A stretch of DNA of 64,000 nucleotides from Bradyrhizobium jicamae (lineage in GTDB: Bacteria > Pseudomonadota > Alphaproteobacteria > Rhizobiales > Xanthobacteraceae): contig NZ_JAFCKQ010000040.1 in NCBI RefSeq assembly GCF_018130215.1, forward strand, positions 1 through 64,000, in the 5' to 3' direction. The position numbers and the translations under genes were made by a program. The notes beneath the pieces are model-generated. The model ran no database searches and was not told the origin of the DNA. It saw only the letters and a program-made list of their open reading frames with translations. This document shows, in pieces, positions 24,195 through 32,571 of this stretch; within the stretch, counting starts at the first letter, position 1; every line of letters begins with the position of its first letter.

Positions 24195-24475
24195 TGCTTT
24201 CCCAATTCCCGCGGGTCCTGGCGCCCACGTGGTGGCAGAACGTTTTCTTCACGCGAAGCGTCCCCTCGCGCGAGGAAAATGGCCTTGATTCTGAACTTGA
24301 GGGCAAATTCCGGCGTAAACCCGAATTCGCGTCTCGCTCGATAATACCCTGCGGCGTTTTAGACGGTTGTTCGCGGGCACGCAATCAATCGTCGGGTCAA
24401 AACTTCGCAATCCATTGAAATATCAATGATTTTTAGTTTTGCCGGAGTTTCGGAAGCATCCCCGCATCGCGGGCC
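24195..24475. other. 281-nt gap between acpS and lepB
   Basis: This is the widest gap in an otherwise compact reverse-strand block. It is AT-richer than its flanks and may hold a separate lepB promoter. CATTGA-AATA-TCAATG (24413-24428) is a perfect 6-bp inverted repeat that may end the acpS transcript. No gene was supported here. Confidence 0.45.
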
Positions 24476-24892
24476 TCATTTGCCGGGGGCAACGGCCGAA
24501 ATTATGACGAAGGCCTGCGCCAGCGGCCAGTCGTCGGTGATCGAGAGGTCGATCCGCGCCTCCATGCCCTCGGGCGTCAGTTCCTCGAGCCGCGCCAGCG
24601 CGCCGCCGGTCAATTGCATCGTCGGACGGCCGCCGGGCAGGTTCACCACCCCCATGTCCTTCCACCACACTCCGCGGCGGATTCCGGTGCCGAGTGCCTT
24701 GGAGCAGGCTTCCTTGGCTGCGAAGCGCTTGGCGTAGGTCGCGACCACCATCTTCTCGCTGTTGGCGCGCCGCATCGCCTTGGCACGCTCGGCGTCGGTG
24801 AAGATGCGCTCGAGGAAGCGCTCGCCATGGCGCTCGATCACCTTGCCGATGCGGGTGATGTCGATGAGGTCGGAGCCGATGCCGATGATCAT
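24476..24892 (-). CDS. acpS: Holo-[acyl-carrier-protein] synthase
   Basis: 138 residues from the ATG at 24892. AcpS transfers 4'-phosphopantetheine from CoA to acyl carrier protein. The metal and CoA motifs are visible as MIIGIGSDLIDITRI and KRFAAKEACSKALGTGI. The start overlaps the pdxJ stop by 4 bases, so the two are probably translationally coupled. Confidence 0.96.
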   Translation of the reverse strand: MIIGIGSDLIDITRIGKVIERHGERFLERIFTDAERAKAMRRANSEKMVVATYAKRFAAKEACSKALGTGIRRGVWWKDMGVVNLPGGRPTMQLTGGALARLEELTPEGMEARIDLSITDDWPLAQAFVIISAVAPGK

Positions 24893-25662
24893 GCGCTGGT
24901 CGCACCTTGCACCCTGGCGCGGCCGCGCTCCATCGCGGCGCGCATGGCGCGGACCGTCTCGTCGATGCCGACGAACAGGGCCTCGCCGATCATGTAATAG
25001 CCGATGTTGAGTTCGCGGATCTCTGGCAGCACCGAGATCGCCTCTGCGGTCTCGTAGTCGAGGCCGTGGCCGGCATGGACTTCCAGCCCGGCCGCTTGCG
25101 CGAGTTTCGCGCCCTCGACGATGCGCTTCCACTCGGACGCGGCCTTGTCGGCGTGGCCGTCGACCACCGCATCGCACCAGCCGCCGGTGTGAATCTCGAT
25201 CACCGGCGCCTTCAGTTTCGCGGCCATCTCGATCTGCCGGGGATCGGCGGCGATGAACAGCGACACCCTGATGCCGGCATCGCTGAGCCGCGCGATGAAC
25301 GGGGAAAGCACATTGTGCTGGCCGACCACGTCGAGACCGCCCTCGGTGGTGAGTTCCTGGCGCCGCTCCGGCACGAGGCAGACGGCATGCGGTTTGGTGG
25401 CGAGCGAAATACGCAGCATGTCGTCGGTCGCTGCCATCTCGAAATTCAGCGGCTTCGAGATCTCGGCCTTCAGCCGCGCCATGTCCCCATCGCGGATATG
25501 GCGGCGATCCTCGCGCAGATGCGCGGTGATGCCGTCGGCACCGGCCGCGATCGCGGCAAGCGCCAGGCGCACCGGATCGGGTCGAGCCCCGCCCCGCGCA
25601 TTGCGCAGGGTCGCGACGTGATCGACATTGACGCCGAGGCGCAGCGGTGGAGCTTTGGACAT
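24889..25662 (-). CDS. pdxJ: Pyridoxine 5'-phosphate synthase
   Basis: 257 residues from the ATG at 25662, with CAGGTCAGAGA just upstream; 14 upstream in-frame residues are unlike the family. PdxJ condenses 1-deoxyxylulose 5-phosphate with aminoacetone phosphate in vitamin B6 synthesis. The motifs LGVNVDHVATLRNARG, GITAHLREDRRHI, TEGGLDV, ADPRQIE, HTGGWCDA and HAGHGLDY are all present. It begins the pdxJ-acpS pair, 96 bases downstream of rsh. Confidence 0.97.
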   Translation of the reverse strand: MSKAPPLRLGVNVDHVATLRNARGGARPDPVRLALAAIAAGADGITAHLREDRRHIRDGDMARLKAEISKPLNFEMAATDDMLRISLATKPHAVCLVPERRQELTTEGGLDVVGQHNVLSPFIARLSDAGIRVSLFIAADPRQIEMAAKLKAPVIEIHTGGWCDAVVDGHADKAASEWKRIVEGAKLAQAAGLEVHAGHGLDYETAEAISVLPEIRELNIGYYMIGEALFVGIDETVRAMRAAMERGRARVQGATSA

Positions 25663-25758
25663 TCTCTGACCTGCAAATAGAACCGGCGAAGCGCGGGTGC
25701 GCACCGCGCATCACTCCTGGAGATGGATCGCCGGGTCGAGCCCGGCAACGACGACAAC

Positions 25759-28050
25759 CTATCCGTTGACGCGCTCGACCCGCGCGACAACGGCCTTGGC
25801 CCGCAACTGGGCAATGATAGCGCTGAGATGCTTGAGGTCATAGACCTCGAGGTCGATGGTCAGCTCCGTGAAATCGGGGGAGCGACGCGACATGTGGATG
25901 TTGTCGATGTTGCCGTCGTGCTCGGCGATCACGGTGGCGATCTGGGCGAGGCTGCCGGGCTCATTGACATTGTGAATCAGGATCCGCGCCGGGAAACGCT
26001 GCGGCATGGTCTCGTCGATGTCCCAGCGCACATCCAGCCAGCGCTCCGGCTCCTCCTCGAAATCCTTCAGCGCCGGCGACTGGATCGGGTAGATCGTGAT
26101 CCCCTCGCCCGGCGTGACGATGCCGACGATGCGATCGCCCGGCACAGCGCCGCCGTTGGGCGCGAACTTCACCGGCAGTTCGGAGTTGATGCCGCGGACC
26201 GGGATCACCGAGGCCGCACGCGCCGGATGCGGCGTCGCCTGTGTCTTCAGCTTGGCAGCGAGTCCCTTCTTGGCACCGTAGCGGACGAGCCGCTCTTCCT
26301 TGTAGTCGGGATACATCGCGCGCGCGACGTCGGACGCCTTGATCTCGCCGCGCCCGACCGAGGCCATCACGTCCTCGATCGAGGTGCGCGCCAGCCGCGG
26401 CAGCGCGCCCTTCAGCTTGTCGTCGGCATATTCGATCTTGGCGCGGGCGAACAGGCGGTCGACTATGCGGCGCCCGAGGCCGGCATACTGGTCGCGCACC
26501 GCGTCGCGGGTGGCGCGCCGGATCGCCGCGCGCGCCTTGCCCGTGACGGCGAGGACCTCCCAGGCCGACGGCGGGGCCGACTGGGCCTTCGAGGTCAAGA
26601 CCTCGACCTCGTCGCCGTTCTGCAGCTCGGACGACAGCGGCGCGAACTTGCCGTTGATCTTGCAGCCCACCGCGCTATGGCCGACGGCGGTGTGAACCGC
26701 ATAGGCGAAGTCGATCACGTTGGCCTTGCGCGGCAGAGCGATCAGCTTGCCCTTCGGCGTGAAGCAGAACACCTGGTCGTGAAACAGTTCGAGCTTGGTG
26801 TGCTCGAGGAATTCCTCCGGATTGGCGCTGTCCGAGAGGATACCGATGGTGTGGCGCAGCCAGGCGAAGGCGTTGGATTCGTGCTTCAGCCGCTCGTGCG
26901 GCGAGCCCGCCCCTTCCTTGTAGAAGGCGTGGGCCGCGATACCGAACTCGGCGATCTGGTTCATGTCCTCGGTCCGGATCTGCAGCTCGACGCGCTGCTT
27001 GCCGGGTCCGATCACCGTGGTGTGGATCGAGCGATAGTCGTTCTGCTTCGGCGTCGAGATGTAATCCTTGAAGCGCCCCGGCACGACCGGCCAGGTCGTG
27101 TGCACAACCCCGAGCGCGCGGTAGCAGGCGCCGACGTCTTCGAGGATGACACGGAAGCCGTAGATGTCGGAGAGCTGCTCGAAGCCGACCGACTTGCGCT
27201 CCATCTTGGTCCAGATCGAGAACGGCTGCTTGCGGCGGCCGAAAACCCGCGCGGTGATGCCGTTCTTCTGCAGGTTCTTCGAGAGCTGGGTTTCGATTTC
27301 GCCGATCAGGTTGCGGTTGCGGTCGGCGAGCGCGTCGAGGCGCTGCTTGACCACCGCATAGGCCTCGGGATCGAGCACGAAGAAGGAGAGGTCCTCCAGC
27401 TCCCCGCGCATTTCCTGCATACCCATGCGGCCGGCGAGCGGCGCGTAGATGTCGAGTGTCTCCTCGGCAATGCGGCGGCGCGAGGCCGGCGGCACGAACT
27501 CCAGCGTGCGCATGTTGTGCAGCCGGTCGGCGAGCTTGATCAGGAGCACCCGGACGTCGTCGGCGATCGCCAGCAGCAGCTTGCGCAGGTTCTCGGCCTG
27601 CTTGGCCTCGCGCGACACCAGCTCCAGCCGCTTCAGCTTGGTCAGCCCCTCGACCAGCGCGCCGATCTCGTGGCCGAACACGTGGTCGATCTCGGCCCGC
27701 GTCGCCTCGGTGTCCTCGATCGTGTCGTGCAGCAGCGCAGCCACGATCGTGGCGTCGTCGAGCTTGAGGTTGGTCAGGATCGCGGCGACCTCGAGCGGAT
27801 GCGAGAAATAAGGGTCGCCGGAGGCACGCGTCTGGGTGCCATGCGCCTTCATGGCGTAAACATAGGCGCGGTTGAGCAGGTCCTCGTTGGTGTCGGGGTT
27901 GTAGGAGCGGACGCGCTCGACAAGGTCGTATTGCCGCATCATCCGTGTGCGCGGCTTGGCCACCCTCTCCACCGCAGACGACGCCGGTGCCACCGCGACC
28001 GTCTCGGTCGCAGCCTGCATCTGGCTGGAACTGCGGCGTCGATACGCCAT
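25759..28050 (-). CDS. rsh: Bifunctional (p)ppGpp synthetase/hydrolase (RelA/SpoT homolog)
   Basis: 763 residues. The protein controls the stringent response by making and degrading (p)ppGpp. The HD hydrolase (about 70-200) shows YFSHPLEVAAIL and the HDTIEDT metal motif with both residues intact. The synthetase domain (about 265-375) has KPFSIWTKMERK, DIYGFRVIL and DYISTPKQNDYRSIHTTV. A TGS domain (FCFTPKGKLIALPRKANVIDFAYAVHTAVG) and a C-terminal ACT domain follow. Intact HD and synthetase motifs indicate both activities, as usual for the single Rsh of Rhizobiales. Confidence 0.96.
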   Translation of the reverse strand: MAYRRRSSSQMQAATETVAVAPASSAVERVAKPRTRMMRQYDLVERVRSYNPDTNEDLLNRAYVYAMKAHGTQTRASGDPYFSHPLEVAAILTNLKLDDATIVAALLHDTIEDTEATRAEIDHVFGHEIGALVEGLTKLKRLELVSREAKQAENLRKLLLAIADDVRVLLIKLADRLHNMRTLEFVPPASRRRIAEETLDIYAPLAGRMGMQEMRGELEDLSFFVLDPEAYAVVKQRLDALADRNRNLIGEIETQLSKNLQKNGITARVFGRRKQPFSIWTKMERKSVGFEQLSDIYGFRVILEDVGACYRALGVVHTTWPVVPGRFKDYISTPKQNDYRSIHTTVIGPGKQRVELQIRTEDMNQIAEFGIAAHAFYKEGAGSPHERLKHESNAFAWLRHTIGILSDSANPEEFLEHTKLELFHDQVFCFTPKGKLIALPRKANVIDFAYAVHTAVGHSAVGCKINGKFAPLSSELQNGDEVEVLTSKAQSAPPSAWEVLAVTGKARAAIRRATRDAVRDQYAGLGRRIVDRLFARAKIEYADDKLKGALPRLARTSIEDVMASVGRGEIKASDVARAMYPDYKEERLVRYGAKKGLAAKLKTQATPHPARAASVIPVRGINSELPVKFAPNGGAVPGDRIVGIVTPGEGITIYPIQSPALKDFEEEPERWLDVRWDIDETMPQRFPARILIHNVNEPGSLAQIATVIAEHDGNIDNIHMSRRSPDFTELTIDLEVYDLKHLSAIIAQLRAKAVVARVERVNG

Positions 28051-28196
28051 GATCTCACTGCCTCCCGCGGGCCAACGGCCCCCCTGATCAATCTAGTGCG
28101 CCCCGGACCGAAGCTGCACCCTGCGCGGGGTCAGAAACGTTCAATTTCCCGCGTCCCCCTAGGACGCATCGTAACAACGAAATTGTCAACAAAAGC

Positions 28197-28224
28197 AAAG
28201 GCCCGGAGCAATGCCCGGGCCTTT
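28197..28224 (-). terminator. Rho-independent terminator of rpoZ
   Basis: Read on the - strand, AAAGGCCCGG and CCGGGCCTTT form a perfect 10-bp stem (28197-28206 / 28215-28224) with an 8-nt loop, followed by GCTTTTGTTG. It lies between the rpoZ stop and the rsh start, so rsh probably has its own promoter. Confidence 0.75.
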
Positions 28225-28261
28225 GGCAGGAATCTCTGAAAGCGGGACCTTGGCGTTCGCC

Positions 28262-28654
28262 CTATTCGTCCTCTTCGGGCTGCTCTTCCGGCGGGGCCAG
28301 ACCCTCCAGGCCCTTCAACAGCTCTTCTTCGGTCATGCGCTCGACCGCCACCTCGGTGTCGTCGGCATCGACGCTGGCGCCGGCGGAACCGATCAGCGGC
28401 ACGGTGTCCGGCTCGGGCTCGTCGACCTCGACGAACTTCTGCAGGGAGTGCACCAGTTCCTCGCGCAGGTCTTCCGGCGAGATCGTGGAGTCGGCGATCT
28501 CGCGCAGGGAGACGACCGGATTCTTGTCGTTGTCGCGATCAACCGTGAGTTGCGAGCCTGAAGAAATCATCCGGGCGCGATGCGCGGCCAGCAGAACCAG
28601 GTCGAAGCGATTGTCGACCTTATCAATGCAATCTTCAACGGTGACGCGAGCCAT
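28262..28654 (-). CDS. rpoZ: DNA-directed RNA polymerase omega subunit
   Basis: 130 residues. Omega assists folding and assembly of the beta-prime subunit and takes part in ppGpp sensing. The N-terminal ARVTVEDCIDKVDNRFDLVLLAAHRARMISSG is the conserved RpoZ motif. The C terminus is acidic (PPEEQPEEDE), as in alphaproteobacterial forms. It sits upstream of rsh, a conserved pairing that joins ppGpp synthesis and a ppGpp-responsive polymerase subunit. Confidence 0.96.
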   Translation of the reverse strand: MARVTVEDCIDKVDNRFDLVLLAAHRARMISSGSQLTVDRDNDKNPVVSLREIADSTISPEDLREELVHSLQKFVEVDEPEPDTVPLIGSAGASVDADDTEVAVERMTEEELLKGLEGLAPPEEQPEEDE

Positions 28655-29013
28655 CTAGAGGCGCTCCGTGGTAAAAGGGACCGAACATGTTGGTTATGAG
28701 CGTTAGTTATAGGCCCGGCCGACGTTTCGCAAGGCAAAATTTGTGATTTGCCTTCCCAACAGGCTCTGATAACCCCATTGGCCGGGGCCAGAACGGCCGG
28801 AGCGTCTGACGACATGGCCTGGTTGCCGTGCGGGACAAGTAAATCTCTCCTTTGACATGTCAAAAGTCTAGGCTTTTTGCCCTCGCCTCACCATAATTGC
28901 GGTGGTGACTGTCGTGGGGAAGATTCACCGAACTTTAGGCAGCAACGCAGGAAATTGCGCGCGGTCGAATGCCGCTGCGCTAATAACACTAACAACCACG
29001 CGAGAACACTTTG
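28655..29013. other. 359-nt divergent control region between rpoZ and the NYN gene
   Basis: It contains promoters for both flanking genes. Visible structure: a perfect 14-bp palindrome at 28851-28864 and an imperfect AGGCAAAATTTGTGATTTGCCT hairpin near 28732-28753. No coding frame or recognised RNA family was found, although a small RNA would fit. Confidence 0.5.
28851..28864. promoter_or_regulatory. 14-bp perfect palindrome overlapping a -35-like box
   Basis: TTTGACATGTCAAA is its own reverse complement and contains TTGACA on both strands. No well-spaced -10 box follows on either strand, so operator function is the more likely reading. Confidence 0.4.
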
Positions 29014-29652
29014 ATGTCGTCACCAGTTTCCAACAAGATCGCGCTCTTCATCGACGGCGCCAATCTTTACGCCACCGCCAAGACGCTCGGGTTCGACATC
29101 GACTACAAGCGCCTGCTCAAGGAATTCCAGGGCCGCGGCACGCTGCTGCGCGCGTTCTACTACACCGCGATCATCGAGGATCAGGAGTATTCGTCGATAC
29201 GTCCGCTGATCGATTGGCTCGACTACAACGGCTACACCGTCGTTACCAAGGCCACCAAGGAGTTCATCGACGCCAGCGGCCGCCGCAAGGTCAAGGGCAA
29301 CATGGACATCGAGCTCGCGGTCGATGCCATGGAGCTGGCCGAGCACATCGACCAGATGATCCTGTTCTCCGGCGACGGCGATTTCCGCTCGCTGGTCGAG
29401 GCCGTGCAGCGCCGCGGCGTCCGCGTCACCGTGATCTCGACCATCGCCAGCCAGCCGCCGATGATCGCCGACGAGCTGCGCCGCCAGGCCGACGTCTTCA
29501 CCGATCTCGTGGAATTGCAGTCCAAGCTCGGCCGCGACCCGTCTGAGCGCCCGGCCCCACGCGAGCCGCGTCATCACTCCCCGCAATTCCTGCAGCGCGC
29601 GACCACCACCACCGTGGCGCCACGGTCGGCCGATGACGATTTCGACGAGTAA
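29014..29652 (+). CDS. NYN/LabA-like PIN-domain putative ribonuclease
   Basis: 212 residues from the ATG at 29014 (a TTG directly precedes it). The NYN core covers about 5-160 with the acidic residues of a PIN-like nuclease: FIDGANLY, KGNMDIELAVDAM and FSGDGDFRSLVEAV. The C-terminal ~45 residues are Arg/Pro/His-rich and disordered. LabA/DUF88 proteins are predicted metal-dependent RNases; substrates in this group are unknown. The last 20 bases overlap the uracil-DNA glycosylase gene in another frame. Confidence 0.9.
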   Translation: MSSPVSNKIALFIDGANLYATAKTLGFDIDYKRLLKEFQGRGTLLRAFYYTAIIEDQEYSSIRPLIDWLDYNGYTVVTKATKEFIDASGRRKVKGNMDIELAVDAMELAEHIDQMILFSGDGDFRSLVEAVQRRGVRVTVISTIASQPPMIADELRRQADVFTDLVELQSKLGRDPSERPAPREPRHHSPQFLQRATTTTVAPRSADDDFDE

Positions 29653-30292
29653 TTTCGTCACTCCTGCTGTCGTACCTGATCGCAACTGCCCGCTCTGTCC
29701 GCGGTTGGCCGACTTCCGCGCCCAGACCCGCGCGCGCGAGCCAGGCTGGTTCAACGCGCCGGTCGATTCGTTCGGCGACGCCAAGGCGCGGCTGTTGATC
29801 GTCGGACTTGCGCCGGGAATGCAGGGCGCCAACCGCACCGGCCGTCCCTTCACAGGGGATTACGCCGGCGACCTGCTCTACGCGACCTTGCTCGAATACG
29901 GCTTTGCCAGCGGCGTCTATCGGGCGCGACCGGACGACGGGCTGCAGCTGGTCGACTGCCGGATCAGCAACGCAGTGCGGTGCGTGCCGCCGCAGAACAA
30001 GCCGCTGCCGGTCGAGATCAACACCTGCCGGCAATTCCTGGCCGCGACCATCGCTGCGATGCCGAAGGTGCGCGCGATCGTGCTGCTCGGACGCATCGCC
30101 CACGAATCGACCGTGAAGGCGCTGGGGCTCCGGCTGGCTGCCGCCCCCTTTGCGCACGGTGCCGTGCATATGGCCGGCAATTTCAAGCTGTACGACAGCT
30201 ACCACTGCTCGCGCTACAACACGAACACGGGCGTGCTGACATCGGACATGTTCCGCAGCGTGTTCGCGAACGTTCGGAAAGATCTCGGCTGA
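29633..30292 (+). CDS. Family 5 (UDGb-type) uracil-DNA glycosylase
   Basis: 219 residues. It removes uracil, and in family 5 other deaminated bases, from DNA. The motif VGLAPGMQGANRTGRPFTGDYAG lacks the activating Asp of families 1-4, as UDGb does. CPLC near residue 19, C109 region (VDCRISNAVRC) and later cysteines would bind the iron-sulfur cluster; the C-terminal motif is YHCSRYNTNTG. The ATG lies within the end of the NYN gene, suggesting coupled expression. The gene is convergent with the hexapeptide-repeat gene. Confidence 0.88.
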   Translation: MTISTSNFVTPAVVPDRNCPLCPRLADFRAQTRAREPGWFNAPVDSFGDAKARLLIVGLAPGMQGANRTGRPFTGDYAGDLLYATLLEYGFASGVYRARPDDGLQLVDCRISNAVRCVPPQNKPLPVEINTCRQFLAATIAAMPKVRAIVLLGRIAHESTVKALGLRLAAAPFAHGAVHMAGNFKLYDSYHCSRYNTNTGVLTSDMFRSVFANVRKDLG

Positions 30293-30295
30293 TCG

Positions 30296-30922
30296 TCAGC
30301 CCTGCTCGACCGCCTGATCAATCAGCGATAGGCGCTTCACAACCGTTGATTGTGCCAGGATTGCGCCCGGGGCGATGACGGCGTTGGCGCCGATCCGTGT
30401 TCGGTCGCCAACCAGGGCGCCAAACTTTTCCGCTCCGGTCTCGAGACGTCTGCCGTGGTGGAAGAACGAAATCGCCGGCCTCGGCCATTCGTTTCGGTAA
30501 TTGGCGATAATCGACCCTGCCTCGAGGTTGACCCCGCTGCCGAGAAGGCTGTCGCCGACGAAATTGAAATGAGCAAGCTTCGAGCCACGGAACACGAATG
30601 ATGACTTCAGTTCGGCTCCAGGCCCGAGAATGCAACCCGCTTCCAGCCAACAACCCCCGCGGACGTAGGCGCCTGCCGCAATGAAGCAGTCTGGGCCGAT
30701 GATGGCCGGGCCCTTCAGGACCGCCCCATTCTCGACGGTTGACGTGTGATGCACGGCGACGCCGCCCGCGATCGCGTAGCCGTCGCGAAGGCCGCTCAGC
30801 AGCCGCTCGACAATTCCAACCGAGCCGAGGGTCAACTCCCAGGGCATGCACTCGGCAAATCCTCCGAGCACGGACGAGCCAAATCCACTGATGTACTCGT
30901 CAATCACCGCTGTTCCCGACAT
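30296..30922 (-). CDS. Left-handed beta-helix (hexapeptide repeat) protein
   Basis: 208 residues. From about 55 onward the protein has hexapeptide repeats (VENGAVLKGPAIIGPDCFIAAGAYVRGGCWLEAGCILGPGAELKSS), then FVGDSLLGSGVNLEAGSIIAN and IGANAVIAPGAIL. This resembles the acyltransferase-type beta-helix of GlmU and related nucleotidyl/acyl transferases, but the N-terminal nucleotidyltransferase domain is absent. The start abuts the peroxiredoxin stop (TAGATG), so the pair is one transcription unit. The substrate is unknown. Confidence 0.8.
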   Translation of the reverse strand: MSGTAVIDEYISGFGSSVLGGFAECMPWELTLGSVGIVERLLSGLRDGYAIAGGVAVHHTSTVENGAVLKGPAIIGPDCFIAAGAYVRGGCWLEAGCILGPGAELKSSFVFRGSKLAHFNFVGDSLLGSGVNLEAGSIIANYRNEWPRPAISFFHHGRRLETGAEKFGALVGDRTRIGANAVIAPGAILAQSTVVKRLSLIDQAVEQG

Positions 30923-31501
30923 CTACTCGACCGGGTTTTCCCGGAGCCAATCCAGCACGTCGCCGGCGCTGCGGTCGGGCGGAAACACCGGGTAGAATAC
31001 GTGTGTGATGCGCCCGTCGTCGATTACGAGCACCAGCCGCTTGATCAGCGTCAGCCCTGCAACCGACAGGGTCGGCAATTTCAATGCCCGGGTCAGCTCC
31101 AGCGCCTCATCCGACAACACCGGGAACGGAAGGTGCAATCGCGACGCCATTTCCGTCTGGTACGCGTTGCTCTGCGTCGACAGGCCGAACACCTGCGCGG
31201 CGCCGGCTGCCTTCAGCTCGGCGAACAGGTCACGGAACGAGCAGGCCTGCGGCGTGCAACCGCGGGCGCCGGGGATCATGTCCCAGTCGTCGACCAACCC
31301 GATCTTGCCCGGCTCGCCGGTTCGCGGATAGGCGAACACCACGGTGCGGCCGTCGAGCGCAGACAACGTGACCGTGGTGTCGTTGGTGGCGCGCAGGCTG
31401 AGCGGCGGGAGCTTCATGCCCTTCAGGTGCGCCGCTTCGCCGTCATCCACGGGCGCCGGGATCTTGCTCCAGTCGACGTCGGTAAGGCTGCTCTGGGTCA
31501 T
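30923..31501 (-). CDS. Peroxiredoxin (PrxQ/BCP-like)
   Basis: 192 residues from the ATG at 31501, which has GGAGG 8 bases upstream; the ATG at 31516 would place the start on top of that site. The motif GARGCTPQACSFRDLFAEL holds a peroxidatic Cys and a second Cys five residues later, the PrxQ pattern. The usual Pro-x3-Thr before the catalytic Cys is altered (GARGC instead of TPGC), so catalysis may differ. It lies just upstream of the hexapeptide-repeat gene on the same strand. Confidence 0.8.
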   Translation of the reverse strand: MTQSSLTDVDWSKIPAPVDDGEAAHLKGMKLPPLSLRATNDTTVTLSALDGRTVVFAYPRTGEPGKIGLVDDWDMIPGARGCTPQACSFRDLFAELKAAGAAQVFGLSTQSNAYQTEMASRLHLPFPVLSDEALELTRALKLPTLSVAGLTLIKRLVLVIDDGRITHVFYPVFPPDRSAGDVLDWLRENPVE

Positions 31502-31520
31502 CGCACCAACCTCCATCGGC

Positions 31521-31603
31521 CGTCATCGCGAGTAGCGTTTGCGACGAAGCGATCCATCTTCGGTCTTTCTCAAAGATGGATTGCTTCGGTTCGCTCGCAA
31601 TGC
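31521..31603. repeat. REP-like inverted repeat
   Basis: CGTCATCGCGAG...GCGATCCATCTT and AAGATGGATTGC...CTCGCAATG form an imperfect inverted repeat centred at about 31564, between smpB and the peroxiredoxin gene. It is of the 'GTCATTGCGAG' class of intergenic palindromes; a partial copy is seen at 13552-13576. Confidence 0.7.
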
Positions 31604-31620
31604 CGGCAAGGACAAAAGTT

Positions 31621-32097
31621 CTACCCCCGCGCCCGCATCAGGCGGCCCTTCTCGCGGCCCCAGTCGCGCTTCTTGACCGTCTCGCGCTTGTCGTGAAGCT
31701 TCTTGCCCTTGGCAACCGCGAGCAGCAGCTTGGCGCGGCCGCGCTCGTTGAAATAGAGCTTGAGCGGAATGAGCGTCATGCCCTCGCGGTCGACCGCGCC
31801 GAGCAGCTTGTTGATCTGCTTGCGATGCAACAGCAGCTTGCGCGGCCGTTTCGGCTCGTGGTTGAAGCGGTTGGCCTGCAAATATTCCGGGATGTTGGCG
31901 TTGATCAGCCACAGCTCGCCGTTCTTGGAATCCGCATAGGACTCCGCGATCGTGCTCTTGCCGCTGCGGATCGACTTCACCTCCGTGCCGGTCAGCGAGA
32001 TGCCGGCCTCGACCGTGTCCTCGATTGCGTAGTTGAAGCGGGCCTTGCGGTTCTCGGCGACAACCTTGATCGGGCGTTCGTTCTTGTCGGCGGCCAC
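31621..32097 (-). CDS. smpB: SsrA-binding protein
   Basis: 158 residues. SmpB carries tmRNA to stalled ribosomes. The OB-fold motifs NRKARFNYAIEDTVEAGISLTGTEVKSIR and LLLHRKQINKLLG are present, and the basic C-terminal tail KKLHDKRETVKKRDWGREKGRLMR is intact, including the residues that act in the decoding centre. It follows dapA and mscL, a common alphaproteobacterial order. Confidence 0.97.
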   Translation of the reverse strand: MAADKNERPIKVVAENRKARFNYAIEDTVEAGISLTGTEVKSIRSGKSTIAESYADSKNGELWLINANIPEYLQANRFNHEPKRPRKLLLHRKQINKLLGAVDREGMTLIPLKLYFNERGRAKLLLAVAKGKKLHDKRETVKKRDWGREKGRLMRARG

Positions 32098-32098
32098 T

Positions 32099-32515
32099 TT
32101 AGCTCTTCTTGAGGAGGTCGCGGATTTCCGTCAGCAGCACGACCTCTGCGGTTGGCTTCGGCGGCTCCGCAGGCTTCGCTTCTTCCTTGCGCTTGAACTG
32201 GCTCATCACGCGGATTACGAGGAACAGCACGACGGCGACGATCAGGAAATTGATGGTCAGCGTCAGGAAGTTGCCGTAGGCAAGCACCGCGCCCTGCTTC
32301 TTGGCGTCGGCCAGATTGCTGGCCGTCACCTTCGCGGAGAGCGGGATGTAATAGTTGGAGAAGTCGAGGCCGCCGGTGATCGCGCCGATGATCGGCATGA
32401 TGATGTCGCCGACCAGCGAGGTGACGATCGCACCGAATGCCGCACCGATGATGACGGCGACAGCGAGGTCGACGACGTTGCCCTTCATGGCGAAGTCACG
32501 GAATTCCTTCAGCAT
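32099..32515 (-). CDS. mscL: Large-conductance mechanosensitive channel
   Basis: 138 residues from the ATG at 32515, preceded by GGGGAAGGGA. MscL opens on membrane tension to release solutes in osmotic downshock. The N-terminal MLKEFRDFAMKGNVVDLAVAVIIGAAFGAIVTSLV and the second helix LTLTINFLIVAVVLFLVIRVM are typical; the periplasmic loop between and the cytoplasmic bundle (LLTEIRDLLKKS) are complete. It sits between dapA and smpB. Confidence 0.97.
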   Translation of the reverse strand: MLKEFRDFAMKGNVVDLAVAVIIGAAFGAIVTSLVGDIIMPIIGAITGGLDFSNYYIPLSAKVTASNLADAKKQGAVLAYGNFLTLTINFLIVAVVLFLVIRVMSQFKRKEEAKPAEPPKPTAEVVLLTEIRDLLKKS

Positions 32516-32571
32516 TCCCTTCCCCTTCTCTTCGACATTGCGCACTGTGCTCACGGCGGATCCCACTTCCC

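Noticed and set aside
25723..28239. Forward-strand frame of 838 codons across rsh
   Set aside because: Antisense to an intact Rsh gene with all motifs present.
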